This document shows positions 6,660 to 13,626 of a DNA stretch of 26,737 nucleotides, in pieces. The stretch spans positions 1-26,737 of the forward strand of contig JAYSFC010000043.1 of NCBI GenBank assembly GCA_041913505.1, given 5' to 3'. The position numbers were made by a program, and so were the translations under genes. The stretch is from JAYSFC01 sp041913505 (GTDB lineage: Bacteria; Pseudomonadota; Gammaproteobacteria; Burkholderiales; Burkholderiaceae_C). Under the pieces are notes generated by a model. The model saw nothing but the letters and a program-made list of their open reading frames with translations. It was not told where the DNA came from and made no database searches. Numbering within the stretch: the first letter of the stretch is position 1; each line of letters opens with the position of its first letter.

Positions 6660-7658
6660 ATGCTCATCCGATCCGACGGGACTGGCTTTGACCATCCCCA
6701 CTCCAGTGAAATCACCCCGCGCACCATTTACGAGGGCCGCCGCGATCTGCTTCGGTTGCTGGCTGGCGGGGCCGCGGGCGCCGCGCTGGCGCTCTGGGCG
6801 GGGCGGCAGGCCCAGGCCGCCGCGACTCCGCGCCCGGGCCGGCTGGCCGCGCTGCCGGGCGCTGCCACATCTGTCGCCGGCGCGGTGACGATGGACAAGC
6901 CCACGTCCTACCAGGATGCGACGGGCTACAACAACTTCTATGAGTTCGGCACCGACAAGGCCGATCCGGCGCGCAATGCCCACACGCTCAAGACGCATCC
7001 CTGGAGCGTCGAGATCGAGGGGCTTGTGAAGAAGCCCGGCACTTGGGCGCTCGAAGACCTGCTCAAGCTCAGTGCCCAGGAGGAGCGCATCTATCGCCTG
7101 CGCTGCGTGGAGGGCTGGTCCATGGTGATTCCGTGGGTAGGTTATTCACTGGCCGAACTCATCAAGCGCGTGGAGCCGCTGGGCAGCGCCAAGTACGTGG
7201 AATTCGTCACGCTGGCCGACAAGGCCACCATGCCTTACGTGGGTTCGCGGGTCCTCGACTGGCCCTACACGGAAGGCCTGCGCATGGACGAGGCCCTGCA
7301 CCCGCTTACGCTGCTCACGTTCGGCATGTATGGCGAAGTGCTGCCCAACCAGAACGGTGCGCCTGTGCGCATCGTCGTGCCCTGGAAATACGGCTTCAAG
7401 AGTGCCAAGAGCATCGTCAAGATCCGCTTTACCGAAAAGGAGCCGTCCACGGCATGGAACAAGGCCGCGCGCAATGAGTACGGCTTTTATTCCAATGTGA
7501 ATCCCAATGTGGACCACCCACGCTGGAGCCAGGCCACGGAGCGCCGCATTGGCGAGGACGGCCTGTTCGCCAGGAAGCGCAAGACGCTGATGTTCAATGG
7601 CTACGAAGCCCAGGTCGGCCAGCTCTACGCAGGCATGGACCTGCAGAAGTACTACTGA
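6660..7658 (+). CDS. msrP: Protein-methionine-sulfoxide reductase catalytic subunit MsrP
   Basis: Periplasmic molybdoenzyme (formerly YedY) that reduces methionine sulfoxide in oxidised envelope proteins, using electrons from the membrane partner MsrQ. The 332-residue protein has the family N terminus (SSEITPRTIYEGRRDLLRLL) with the twin-arginine export signal at residues 27-28 and a hydrophobic stretch to about 54. The molybdenum-ligand cysteine is Cys149 in YRLRCVEGWSMVIPWVG. The C-terminal part has the usual LPNQNGAPVR and PWKYGFKSAKSI segments. The ATG at 6660 follows a GAGGT Shine-Dalgarno at 6649-6653 with 6-nt spacing, which supports this start. msrQ follows after 17 bp, so the two form an operon. 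The role in repairing hypochlorite-type damage is known for the family, not shown here. Confidence 0.96.
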   Translation: MLIRSDGTGFDHPHSSEITPRTIYEGRRDLLRLLAGGAAGAALALWAGRQAQAAATPRPGRLAALPGAATSVAGAVTMDKPTSYQDATGYNNFYEFGTDKADPARNAHTLKTHPWSVEIEGLVKKPGTWALEDLLKLSAQEERIYRLRCVEGWSMVIPWVGYSLAELIKRVEPLGSAKYVEFVTLADKATMPYVGSRVLDWPYTEGLRMDEALHPLTLLTFGMYGEVLPNQNGAPVRIVVPWKYGFKSAKSIVKIRFTEKEPSTAWNKAARNEYGFYSNVNPNVDHPRWSQATERRIGEDGLFARKRKTLMFNGYEAQVGQLYAGMDLQKYY

Positions 7659-7675
7659 ACCTAGGGGGCTTCACC

Positions 7676-8311
7676 ATGCGACTGCGTCTCCTGCTCATGC
7701 GCCCCTGGGCCAAGCCCCTGGTGTTCGGGCTGTGCCTGCTGCCCTTTGCGTGGCTCGTGGCCGCAGCGGCCAGCAACCAGCTGGGTGCCAATCCCGCCGA
7801 AGCGCTGGAGCGCTCGCTGGGCGATTGGACCCTTCGCTTTCTGTGCCTGGTGCTGGCCGTGACGCCGCTGCGCGTGGTGACGGGGACGCCGCAACTCGCG
7901 CGCTTTCGGCGCATGCTGGGGCTGTTTGTCTACTTCTATGGCGTGTTGCACCTGCTGGCCTACGCCTGGTTCGACATGGGTTTTGAGCTGGAGGACATCC
8001 TGCGCGATATTCCGAAGCGGCCTTTCATCCTTGTGGGCACGCTGGCGCTGGTGCTGCTCACGCTGATGGCCGCCACCTCGTTCAATCGCGCCATCCGCTG
8101 GCTGGGCGCCGCGCGGTGGCAGGCGCTGCACCGCACCGTGTACGCCGTAGCGGGGCTGGCTGTGCTGCATTTCTTTTGGATGCGCGCGGGTAAGCACAAT
8201 TTTGCCGAGGTGGCAGTCTATGCCGCCATCCTTGCGCTGCTGCTGGGCTGGCGCGTGTGGCGCCGCTGGCGCCCGTTGTCGCCGGTACGGGCGGGGCAGA
8301 TTGCTTCCTGA
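7676..8311 (+). CDS. msrQ: Heme-binding membrane subunit MsrQ
   Basis: A 211-residue polytopic membrane protein of the ferric-reductase-like family (formerly YedZ). It carries b-type heme and passes electrons from the quinone or flavin pool to MsrP. About six hydrophobic helices are visible. Candidate heme ligand histidines are His92 (YGVLHLLAYAW), His152 (WQALHRTVY) and His165 (AVLHFFW), matching the family pattern, as does DIPKRPFILVG at 111-121. The start ATG at 7676 lies 17 bp after the msrP stop and has an AGGGGG-like Shine-Dalgarno. Length is normal. Its stop codon falls inside the first of two adjacent hairpins at 8301-8357. Confidence 0.95.
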   Translation: MRLRLLLMRPWAKPLVFGLCLLPFAWLVAAAASNQLGANPAEALERSLGDWTLRFLCLVLAVTPLRVVTGTPQLARFRRMLGLFVYFYGVLHLLAYAWFDMGFELEDILRDIPKRPFILVGTLALVLLTLMAATSFNRAIRWLGAARWQALHRTVYAVAGLAVLHFFWMRAGKHNFAEVAVYAAILALLLGWRVWRRWRPLSPVRAGQIAS

Positions 8312-8357
8312 TTGCTATGAGAAAAGAAGCAACTGGCGCTTGAACAACAAGCACTAG
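8301..8357. repeat. Tandem intergenic hairpins between convergent genes
   Basis: Two adjacent dyads fill the msrQ/di-iron-protein gap. The first is TTGCTTC (8301-8307) with GAAGCAA (8326-8332), a perfect 7-bp arm pair enclosing the 10-mer ATTGCTATGA. The second is CTGGCGCTTG (8333-8342), loop AACAA, and CAAGCACTAG (8348-8357), ten pairs with one G-T wobble and one mismatch. Read on the minus strand, the second hairpin is followed by a T-rich run (TTGCTTCTTTTC), so it could terminate the minus-strand gene ending at 8376. The style matches dispersed intergenic palindromes I recall from Comamonadaceae genomes; this is memory, not a search. Confidence 0.6.
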
Positions 8358-8375
8358 GGCAAAAATCGATTCCAA

Positions 8376-9206
8376 TCACCCATTCACAGCGCGCAGCGGA
8401 GGGCGCAGCTGGCGGGTGACCGGGTCAATGTGCGCCGTGGGAACCTGGTAGGCGCGATCGTCGAACAGGTCGATGCCGCACTGCAGGTGTTCGATCCAGT
8501 CGAAGAAGGCGCTGATGGCCGGCTGGCCCATGATGGGAGCGCCATGTTGCGGCACGATCATGGCGATATCGAGCTGGCGTGCCATGCGTGCCCACAGGCG
8601 CAGGATCTTGTTCGACACCATGTAGCGACGGTGGAAGCTCTCCATGAGCGGGATGTGGGGGCCCAGGTCGGTGACGGGGATGCGCGCCTGGGCGCCCGAC
8701 ATCATCGACACGCCGAGGTCGCCCGAGAACAGGATGCGGCTCACGGGGTCATAAAAGTGGAAATTGCCCTCGGAGTGCATGAAATGCGCGGGCAGCAGCA
8801 CGAGCTCGTGGCGGCCCAGGGGCAGGTGGCCGCCGCTGTCGGGCACGCCGATCAAGCGGTTCTCGGTCTTGCCGGCCTTGGTGAAGTGGGGGACGAAGCG
8901 CTCCCAGATGCGCGAAATCACCAGCGTGGCTTGCGTGCTCGTCAGCCAGCGGTCAAGCGAGGCAATGATGTCCGGGTCCGCGTGTGAAGCCAGGAGGTAC
9001 GAGAGCTTCTGCGGCGAGAAATGCCGCGTCATGCCCATGAACAGCTCATTGAAGGCGAGATTGCCGCCCGGATCGATGATGGCGCCTGTGTCGTCGTCGA
9101 CGATCAGAAACTGGTTGGCCTGCACCGCTTGCCCGTCCTCTTCGACGAGGTCGGTGAACATGAGGCAGGCGTGGTTTTGGTCGCGATAGAGTTCAATGGG
9201 CGCCAT
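8376..9206 (-). CDS. Oxygen-binding di-iron (ODP, flavodiiron-like) metallo-hydrolase-fold protein
   Basis: A 276-residue protein with a metallo-beta-lactamase fold of the ODP/flavodiiron type, which holds a non-heme di-iron centre that binds O2 or NO. Visible signatures are the SHADPDIIASLDRW segment (His75, Asp77, Asp79), a histidine pair in PAHFMHSEGNFHFYDP (His141, His144), FSGDLG (Asp163) and PQHG (His221). There is no flavodoxin domain, so this is the stand-alone form. I take the ATG at 9206 because the chain before it (ATG at 9272) overlaps the large dyad and FNR-type box upstream and shows no family similarity. It lies downstream of lysA on the same strand but has its own regulatory region. 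The function may be O2/NO sensing or reduction; which one cannot be decided from sequence. Confidence 0.85.
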   Translation of the reverse strand: MAPIELYRDQNHACLMFTDLVEEDGQAVQANQFLIVDDDTGAIIDPGGNLAFNELFMGMTRHFSPQKLSYLLASHADPDIIASLDRWLTSTQATLVISRIWERFVPHFTKAGKTENRLIGVPDSGGHLPLGRHELVLLPAHFMHSEGNFHFYDPVSRILFSGDLGVSMMSGAQARIPVTDLGPHIPLMESFHRRYMVSNKILRLWARMARQLDIAMIVPQHGAPIMGQPAISAFFDWIEHLQCGIDLFDDRAYQVPTAHIDPVTRQLRPPLRAVNG

Positions 9207-9234
9207 GTCGCTGTTGCGATGCAATAAAGCACCC

Positions 9235-9240
9235 ACTGTA
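9235..9240 (-). promoter_or_regulatory. Candidate -10 element of the di-iron protein gene
   Basis: Minus-strand TACAGT matches four of six consensus positions. Transcription would begin near 9228, giving a leader of about 22 nt to the ATG at 9206. This puts the centre of the FNR-type box (9269.5) at about -41.5, the usual class II activator position. No good -35 hexamer is present, as expected for an activator-dependent promoter. Confidence 0.4.
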
Positions 9241-9250
9241 TGACGGACCT

Positions 9251-9288
9251 CAAGACTGCAATTTGACAACAATCAATTTGCAGTCTTG
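9251..9288. promoter_or_regulatory. 38-bp dyad containing an FNR/Anr-type binding site
   Basis: CAAGACTGCAATTTG (9251-9265) and CAATTTGCAGTCTTG (9274-9288) are inverted repeats with 14 of 15 positions pairing around an 8-bp centre. Exactly at the middle, TTGACAACAATCAA (9263-9276) fits the FNR/Anr/DNR consensus TTGAY-N4-RTCAA. The dyad centre and box centre coincide at 9269.5. There is no T-run after the dyad on the minus strand, so a terminator for lysA is less likely than an operator for the downstream gene. Confidence 0.6.
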
Positions 9289-9303
9289 ATCTTCATCTAG
9301 GTG

Positions 9304-10581
9304 TCACGGCAACAAGGCTTCGGTGCGGAAGGTGTCGGCGGCGCTTTCGCGTGTGCGGATCAAGCGGGCCTGGGCACCGTCCACAAGCACTTCGGCCGCG
9401 CGGCCCCGCGTGTTGTAGTTGCTGGCCATCGAGGCGCAGTAGGCCCCGGCCGACAGTACGGCCAGGCGGTCGCCGGGTTGCACGGCCAGAGGGCGGTCGC
9501 GGCCGATCCAGTCGCCGCTCTCGCACACGGGGCCGACCACGTCGTAGGTGGTGGCCGTGCCCGCCTGCGCGTGCAGCGGCACGATGCCGTGAAAAGCCTG
9601 GTACATAGCCGGGCGCGGCAGGTCGTTCATGGCCGCGTCGACGATGCAGAAGTTCTTTTGCTCGCCGGGCTTGAGGTACAACACCTCGGTCAGGCACACG
9701 CCGGCGTTGCCAACGAGCGAGCGACCAGGCTCGATCATGAACTGGCGGTCGCCGAAGCCCCGTGCATCGAGCTTGGCCAGTAACTGGGCCCACAGCGCAT
9801 CCGCCGCAGGCGGTGTGTCGTCGTTGTAATTGATGCCCAGGCCGCCGCCGAAGTCGATGTGGTGGATGGGTATGCCGGCGGCCTCGATCTCCTGCACGAG
9901 GTCGAGCACGCGGTCCACGGCATCAAGGTAGGGGGCCACCTCGGTGATCTGCGAGCCAATGTGGCAGTCGATCCCCACCACGCGCAGGCCTGGCAGCGCG
10001 GCGGCGCGCTGGTAGGTAGCCAGCGTGCGCTCGTGCGCCACGCCGAACTTGTTACCTTTGAGGCCCGTGGAGATATAGGGGTGGGTCTTGGGGTCGACGT
10101 TGGGGTTCACGCGAATGCTCACGGGCGCGCGCAGGCCCATCTGCAGCGCGACGGCGTTGAGCACCTCCAGCTCGGCCTCGCTCTCCACGTTGAAGCAACC
10201 GATGCCGGCGTCGAGCGCCTGGCGCATCTCGGCGCGTGTCTTGCCGACGCCGGAGAAGATCACCTTGGCCGGGTCACCGCCCGCGGCCAGCACGCGGGCG
10301 AGTTCGCCGCCCGAGACGATGTCGAAGCCGCAGCCCGCGCGCGCGAACAGCTGCAGCACGGCCAGTGAGGAGTTGGCCTTCATCGCATAGCAGATTTGCA
10401 CCCTGCGGCCCGCGAAGCCGCGCTGGTAAGCTGCGAGCGCGTCGAGCATGGAGGCCTTGGAATACACGTACAGCGGCGTGCCATGGGCCTCGGCCAGATC
10501 GGCAAGGCGGACATCTTCGATGTGCAGGTCTTCGCCTCGGAAGGCGACATGGGGGTGGCCGGGCAGGAGAGGGGCGGTCAT
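9304..10581 (-). CDS. lysA: Diaminopimelate decarboxylase
   Basis: PLP-dependent enzyme of fold type III that decarboxylates meso-diaminopimelate to L-lysine, the last step of lysine synthesis. From the ATG at 10581 it has 425 residues. The PLP-binding lysine is Lys68 in CYAMKANSS. A glycine-rich phosphate-binding loop reads IDFGGGLGINY, and the C-terminal catalytic segment reads VGPVCESGDWIGRDR, with the conserved active-site cysteine. The frame stays open upstream to 10950, but that part is antisense to cyaY and lptM and is not real. The ATG overlaps the lptM stop by 4 bp (ATGA), so the two genes are translationally coupled, an order seen widely in proteobacteria. Confidence 0.96.
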   Translation of the reverse strand: MTAPLLPGHPHVAFRGEDLHIEDVRLADLAEAHGTPLYVYSKASMLDALAAYQRGFAGRRVQICYAMKANSSLAVLQLFARAGCGFDIVSGGELARVLAAGGDPAKVIFSGVGKTRAEMRQALDAGIGCFNVESEAELEVLNAVALQMGLRAPVSIRVNPNVDPKTHPYISTGLKGNKFGVAHERTLATYQRAAALPGLRVVGIDCHIGSQITEVAPYLDAVDRVLDLVQEIEAAGIPIHHIDFGGGLGINYNDDTPPAADALWAQLLAKLDARGFGDRQFMIEPGRSLVGNAGVCLTEVLYLKPGEQKNFCIVDAAMNDLPRPAMYQAFHGIVPLHAQAGTATTYDVVGPVCESGDWIGRDRPLAVQPGDRLAVLSAGAYCASMASNYNTRGRAAEVLVDGAQARLIRTRESAADTFRTEALLP

Positions 10582-10778
10582 TCGGTATCGGGTTCGGTGG
10601 AGGTGCCGGCGGGAGCCGGTGCGGAGCCGGGCTTGAGCGTCTGGAGCAGGGGGGCGCGTTCGCTGGCCGCGGGGTCGGTGGGCAGGTACAGCGGGCCGCG
10701 CTGTCCGCAGGCTGCGAGGGCTGCCGCGCTCGCAGCAAGGGCAATGGTCCTGACTAGAATTTGGGGAGCTCTCAACAT
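10578..10778 (-). CDS. lptM: Small lipoprotein LptM (YifL-like)
   Basis: A 66-residue outer-membrane lipoprotein. It has a short basic start, a hydrophobic signal sequence and a lipobox LAAC with the lipidated Cys24, followed by the family hallmark CGQRGPLYLP and a Pro/Ala/Glu tail. In E. coli, LptM assists oxidative maturation of the LptD lipopolysaccharide translocon; the role here is by family. I use the ATG at 10778; an in-frame TTG two codons earlier (10784) is possible. The stop overlaps the lysA start. Divergent cyaY begins only 11 bp away, so the leader must be extremely short or the promoter must lie within cyaY. Confidence 0.9.
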   Translation of the reverse strand: MLRAPQILVRTIALAASAAALAACGQRGPLYLPTDPAASERAPLLQTLKPGSAPAPAGTSTEPDTE

Positions 10779-10792
10779 GCCCAAATTGTATG
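10755..10792. promoter_or_regulatory. Back-to-back candidate -10 elements for cyaY and lptM
   Basis: TAGAAT on the plus strand (10755-10760) could be the -10 element for cyaY, giving a leader of about 23 nt. TACAAT on the minus strand (10787-10792) could be the -10 for lptM and overlaps the cyaY start codon; transcription would begin at or next to the lptM ATG. Both differ from consensus by one base. The -35 matches are weak, so confidence is limited. Confidence 0.35.
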
Positions 10793-11119
10793 ACCGACCT
10801 TGAATTTATGGACTGTGCCGAGAAACTGCTGCTGGCGGTGGAGCAGGGCTGTGACCGCCTCAACGAAGACACCGACGCGGACCTGGATGCGCAGCGATCC
10901 GGGGGCATGGTGACCCTCACGTTCCGCAACCGCAGCCAGATCGTGATCAATCTGCAAAAGCCGCTGCATGAGGTCTGGATGGCGGCCCGCGCGGGCGGCT
11001 TCCACTACCGCTTCGATGGCGGGCAATGGATGGATACCAAGGGGGCCGGGGAATTCTTTGCGCACCTGAGCCGGTGCGCTACCGAGCAGGCGGGGTTGCC
11101 GCTGGAATTCACCGCCTGA
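10790..11119 (+). CDS. cyaY: Frataxin-like iron donor protein CyaY
   Basis: A 109-residue bacterial frataxin that binds iron and modulates iron-sulfur cluster assembly on the IscS/IscU machinery. It shows the family's acidic first helix (MTDLEFMDCAEKLLLAVEQ with NEDTDADLD), then a beta-sheet with VTLTFRNRSQIVINLQKPLHEVWMAARAGGFHY and a C-terminal helix. Length is normal. There is no convincing Shine-Dalgarno ahead of the ATG at 10790. It is divergent from lptM-lysA, with start codons 11 bp apart, and convergent with mrcA. Confidence 0.95.
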   Translation: MTDLEFMDCAEKLLLAVEQGCDRLNEDTDADLDAQRSGGMVTLTFRNRSQIVINLQKPLHEVWMAARAGGFHYRFDGGQWMDTKGAGEFFAHLSRCATEQAGLPLEFTA

Positions 11120-11139
11120 AGCGTGCCCCCCTGCGGACA

Positions 11140-11165
11140 GGCGCGCTGCCATGCCGGCAGGCGCC
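11140..11165. terminator. Strong hairpin between convergent cyaY and mrcA
   Basis: GGCGC and CTGCC (11140-11144, 11146-11150) pair with GGCAG and GCGCC (11156-11165) around the loop ATGCC. This makes a ten-pair stem with a single bulged G. It sits in the 67-bp convergent gap. Neither strand has a T-run next to it, so it may be a 3'-end stabilising structure or rho-associated end rather than a classic intrinsic terminator. Confidence 0.45.
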
Positions 11166-11186
11166 GTGATCGCTCAGGGGCGCTGC

Positions 11187-13586
11187 TCAATGGCGGAAGA
11201 GATCGAGGATGCGGTTGCGCTCCTCGGCAGCGGGTGGGGTGATCGGGGCCGTGGTTCCCCCGCTGCCTGCCGGGGCCGGGGCGTCCTGCAGGCCCATGCT
11301 CGTCACCCCGGCGTTGCGTGCGTACTCGTCGTAGAACCATTCGCCACCTACGTTCACCACGCCTGGCGGCACGGCCAGCTCGGCCACGGGCACGCCCTTG
11401 AGTGCTTTTTCCATGAAGCTGATCCAGACTGGCAGACTCAGGCCGCCGCCCGTTTCACGGCTGCCGAGGTTGCGCGGGGTGTCGTAGCCGATCCAGGTCA
11501 CTGCCGTGAGCGTGGGCTGGAAGCCGGCGAACCAGGCGTCCACGGAGTCGTTGGTCGTGCCGGTCTTGCCGTAGAGGTCGGGGCGCTTGAGCGTGGCCTG
11601 GGCGCGTGCAGCGGTGCCGGTGCGCGTCACCTCGTTCAGCAGGCTGTCCATCACGAAAGCGTTGCGGGCATCGATGGCGCGGGGCAGGTCCTGGAGCGCG
11701 GGTGGCGTGAACTCCGATAGCACGCGGCCCTTGTGGTCGGTTACACGTGCGATCAGCCAGGGGTTGACGCGGTAGCCGCCGTTGGCGAACACCGAGTACG
11801 CCGTGGCCATCTGCATGGGCGTGACTGAGCCTGCGCCAAGCGCCATCGTGAGGTAGGCGGGATGCTTGTCTGCATCAAAGCCAAAGTGGGTCGCCCACTC
11901 CTGGGCATTCTTGGCGCCGACGGCCTGCAGGATGCGGATAGAGATCATGTTCTTGGACTTGGCCAAGCCTGTGCGCAGCGTCATGGGGCCGTCGTACTTG
12001 CCGTCATAGTTCTTGGGCTCCCAGGGTTGGCCACCGGTGGTGCCGGCGTCGAAGAACAGCGGCGCGTCATTGACCACGGTAGCGGGCGTGAAGCCCTTTT
12101 CGAGCGCTGCCGAGTAAATGAAGGGCTTGAAGCTCGAGCCGGGCTGGCGCCAAGCTTGGGTCACGTGGTTGAACTTGTTCTTGTCGAAGTCGAATCCGCC
12201 CACGAGCGCGCGGATGGCGCCGGTGCGCGGATCGATGGCGACGAAGGCACCGTCCACCACGGGCAGCTGTGTGATTTCCCAGGTGTTCTTGGGCGTCTTC
12301 ACGACCCGGATCACCGCGCCGCGCCGGATCTTGATGTTGGGCGGTGCCTTGTCGCTCAGGCCCGACTGGGCGGGTTTGAGCCCATCGCCCGTGATCTCGA
12401 GGGTGTCGCCATCCGCCCGGGCGGCCACGATCTTGCGCGGGGTGGCTTCGAGCACCACGGCGGAGAGCACGTCGCCGTTGTCGGGGTGGTTGGCCAGGGC
12501 GTCGTCGATGGCGTCCTCGACCTCGTCGGGCTGGGTCGGGAGCGTGACGAACTTCTCCGGGCCACGGTACTGCTGGCGGCGCTCGTAGTCCATGATGCCG
12601 CGCCGCAGCGACGTGTAGGCGGCATCCTGTTCGCCTGCATTAAGCGTGGTGTAGACGTTGATGCCGCGGGTGTAGGCCTCGTTGCCATACTGCGCAAATA
12701 TCAGCTGGCGCACCATCTCTGCCACGTACTCGGCATGCACGCGGGTATTGTTGCTTCCGGTGCGGATCTTCAGGTCTTCCTGCTTGGCCGCGGCGGCTTC
12801 CTGCGGGGTGATGAAGCCGTTTTCCTGCATGCGCTCGATGATGTAGAGCTGACGCACACGGGCGCGCTTGGGGTTGCTGATGGGGTTGTAGGCCGATGGG
12901 GCCTTGGGCAGCCCCGCTAGCATGGCGGCCTCGGCAATGGAGATGGATTTCAGGGGCTTGCCAAAATAGGCCTCTGATGCCGCGGCGAAGCCGTATGCAC
13001 GATTGCCCAGATAAATCTGGTTCATGTAAATCTCGAGAATCTGATTCTTTGTCAATAGATGCTCGAGTTTGAATGTTAGTAATATTTCGTAAATTTTTCG
13101 CGTAAATGTTTTTTCCGAGGAGAGATAAACATTACGCGCCACCTGCATGGTGATGGTGGATGCGCCCTGGCTCTTGACCCGCCCCAGGTTGGCAAGGCCT
13201 GCGCGGAGCATGCCTTTGTAATCAACGCCGCCGTGCTGGAAGAAGCGCGCATCTTCGATCGCTAGGACCGCATCCTTCATGACTTTGGGGATGTCCTCGA
13301 TGGGGGTCAGGTTGCGCCGTTCTTCACCGAACTCGCCCAGCAATGCGCCTTCGGTGGAGTACACGCGCAGCGGCAGCTTGGGACGGTAGTCCGCAAGATC
13401 GGAGACATCAGGCAAGTTGGGGTAAGCCATAGCCAGCGCCACGGCGATGGTGAGCACGGCCGCCAGAGCGCCGGCGACCGCCAGGCCTCCCGTCCACAAC
13501 AGGCCCTTCAGGAGCCAGCGCAGCCATCGGGGGCGTTGGGCTGCCCGCGGTGTCGAGGGTTTGTCAGAAGGGTGGGGGGCGGGCAT
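11187..13586 (-). CDS. mrcA: Penicillin-binding protein 1A (bifunctional transglycosylase/transpeptidase)
   Basis: Class A penicillin-binding protein of 799 residues that polymerises and crosslinks peptidoglycan. An N-terminal membrane anchor lies at about 26-54. The GT51 transglycosylase domain carries the catalytic Glu111 in EDARFFQHGG, GASTITMQVARN at 141-152 and the RKIYEILL motif. An OB-like insert occupies about 345-440. The transpeptidase motifs are S484-S-F-K487 (QPGSSFKPF), SKN at 544-546 and KTG at 674-676 (GKTGTTND). The start at 13586 fits the basic N terminus before the membrane helix. A perfect TATAAT lies 27 bp upstream of the start codon. A short A/T-rich block with unusual codons covers residues of about 152-192 (see findings). 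It is divergent from the pilus operon, a common order in beta- and gammaproteobacteria. Confidence 0.97.
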   Translation of the reverse strand: MPAPHPSDKPSTPRAAQRPRWLRWLLKGLLWTGGLAVAGALAAVLTIAVALAMAYPNLPDVSDLADYRPKLPLRVYSTEGALLGEFGEERRNLTPIEDIPKVMKDAVLAIEDARFFQHGGVDYKGMLRAGLANLGRVKSQGASTITMQVARNVYLSSEKTFTRKIYEILLTFKLEHLLTKNQILEIYMNQIYLGNRAYGFAAASEAYFGKPLKSISIAEAAMLAGLPKAPSAYNPISNPKRARVRQLYIIERMQENGFITPQEAAAAKQEDLKIRTGSNNTRVHAEYVAEMVRQLIFAQYGNEAYTRGINVYTTLNAGEQDAAYTSLRRGIMDYERRQQYRGPEKFVTLPTQPDEVEDAIDDALANHPDNGDVLSAVVLEATPRKIVAARADGDTLEITGDGLKPAQSGLSDKAPPNIKIRRGAVIRVVKTPKNTWEITQLPVVDGAFVAIDPRTGAIRALVGGFDFDKNKFNHVTQAWRQPGSSFKPFIYSAALEKGFTPATVVNDAPLFFDAGTTGGQPWEPKNYDGKYDGPMTLRTGLAKSKNMISIRILQAVGAKNAQEWATHFGFDADKHPAYLTMALGAGSVTPMQMATAYSVFANGGYRVNPWLIARVTDHKGRVLSEFTPPALQDLPRAIDARNAFVMDSLLNEVTRTGTAARAQATLKRPDLYGKTGTTNDSVDAWFAGFQPTLTAVTWIGYDTPRNLGSRETGGGLSLPVWISFMEKALKGVPVAELAVPPGVVNVGGEWFYDEYARNAGVTSMGLQDAPAPAGSGGTTAPITPPAAEERNRILDLFRH

Positions 13587-13609
13587 AACGCTCCAAACAG
13601 AAGGGGAGA

Positions 13610-13626
13610 GGCATTATAGAAATGCC
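13610..13626 (-). promoter_or_regulatory. mrcA -10 element inside a short palindrome
   Basis: Minus-strand TATAAT (13613-13618) is a perfect -10 hexamer for mrcA, with a leader of about 20 nt. It is embedded in GGCATT (13610-13615), ATAGA, AATGCC (13621-13626), a perfect 6-bp inverted repeat. The -35 region is weak (GTCGCT at 16-bp spacing). Confidence 0.5.

Noticed and set aside
9251..9288. The dyad after lysA read as a rho-independent terminator
   Set aside because: There is no T-run on the minus strand after the second arm, and the centre is a good FNR-type site upstream of the next gene. An added role in ending lysA transcription cannot be excluded.
10582..10950. N-terminal extension of the lysA frame up to 10950
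   Set aside because: The extension is antisense to cyaY and out of frame with lptM, and the 425-residue form from the ATG at 10581 matches the family.
11862..12920. Plus-strand open frame of 352 codons inside mrcA
   Set aside because: Shadow of a clear penicillin-binding protein gene; no motif in the translation.
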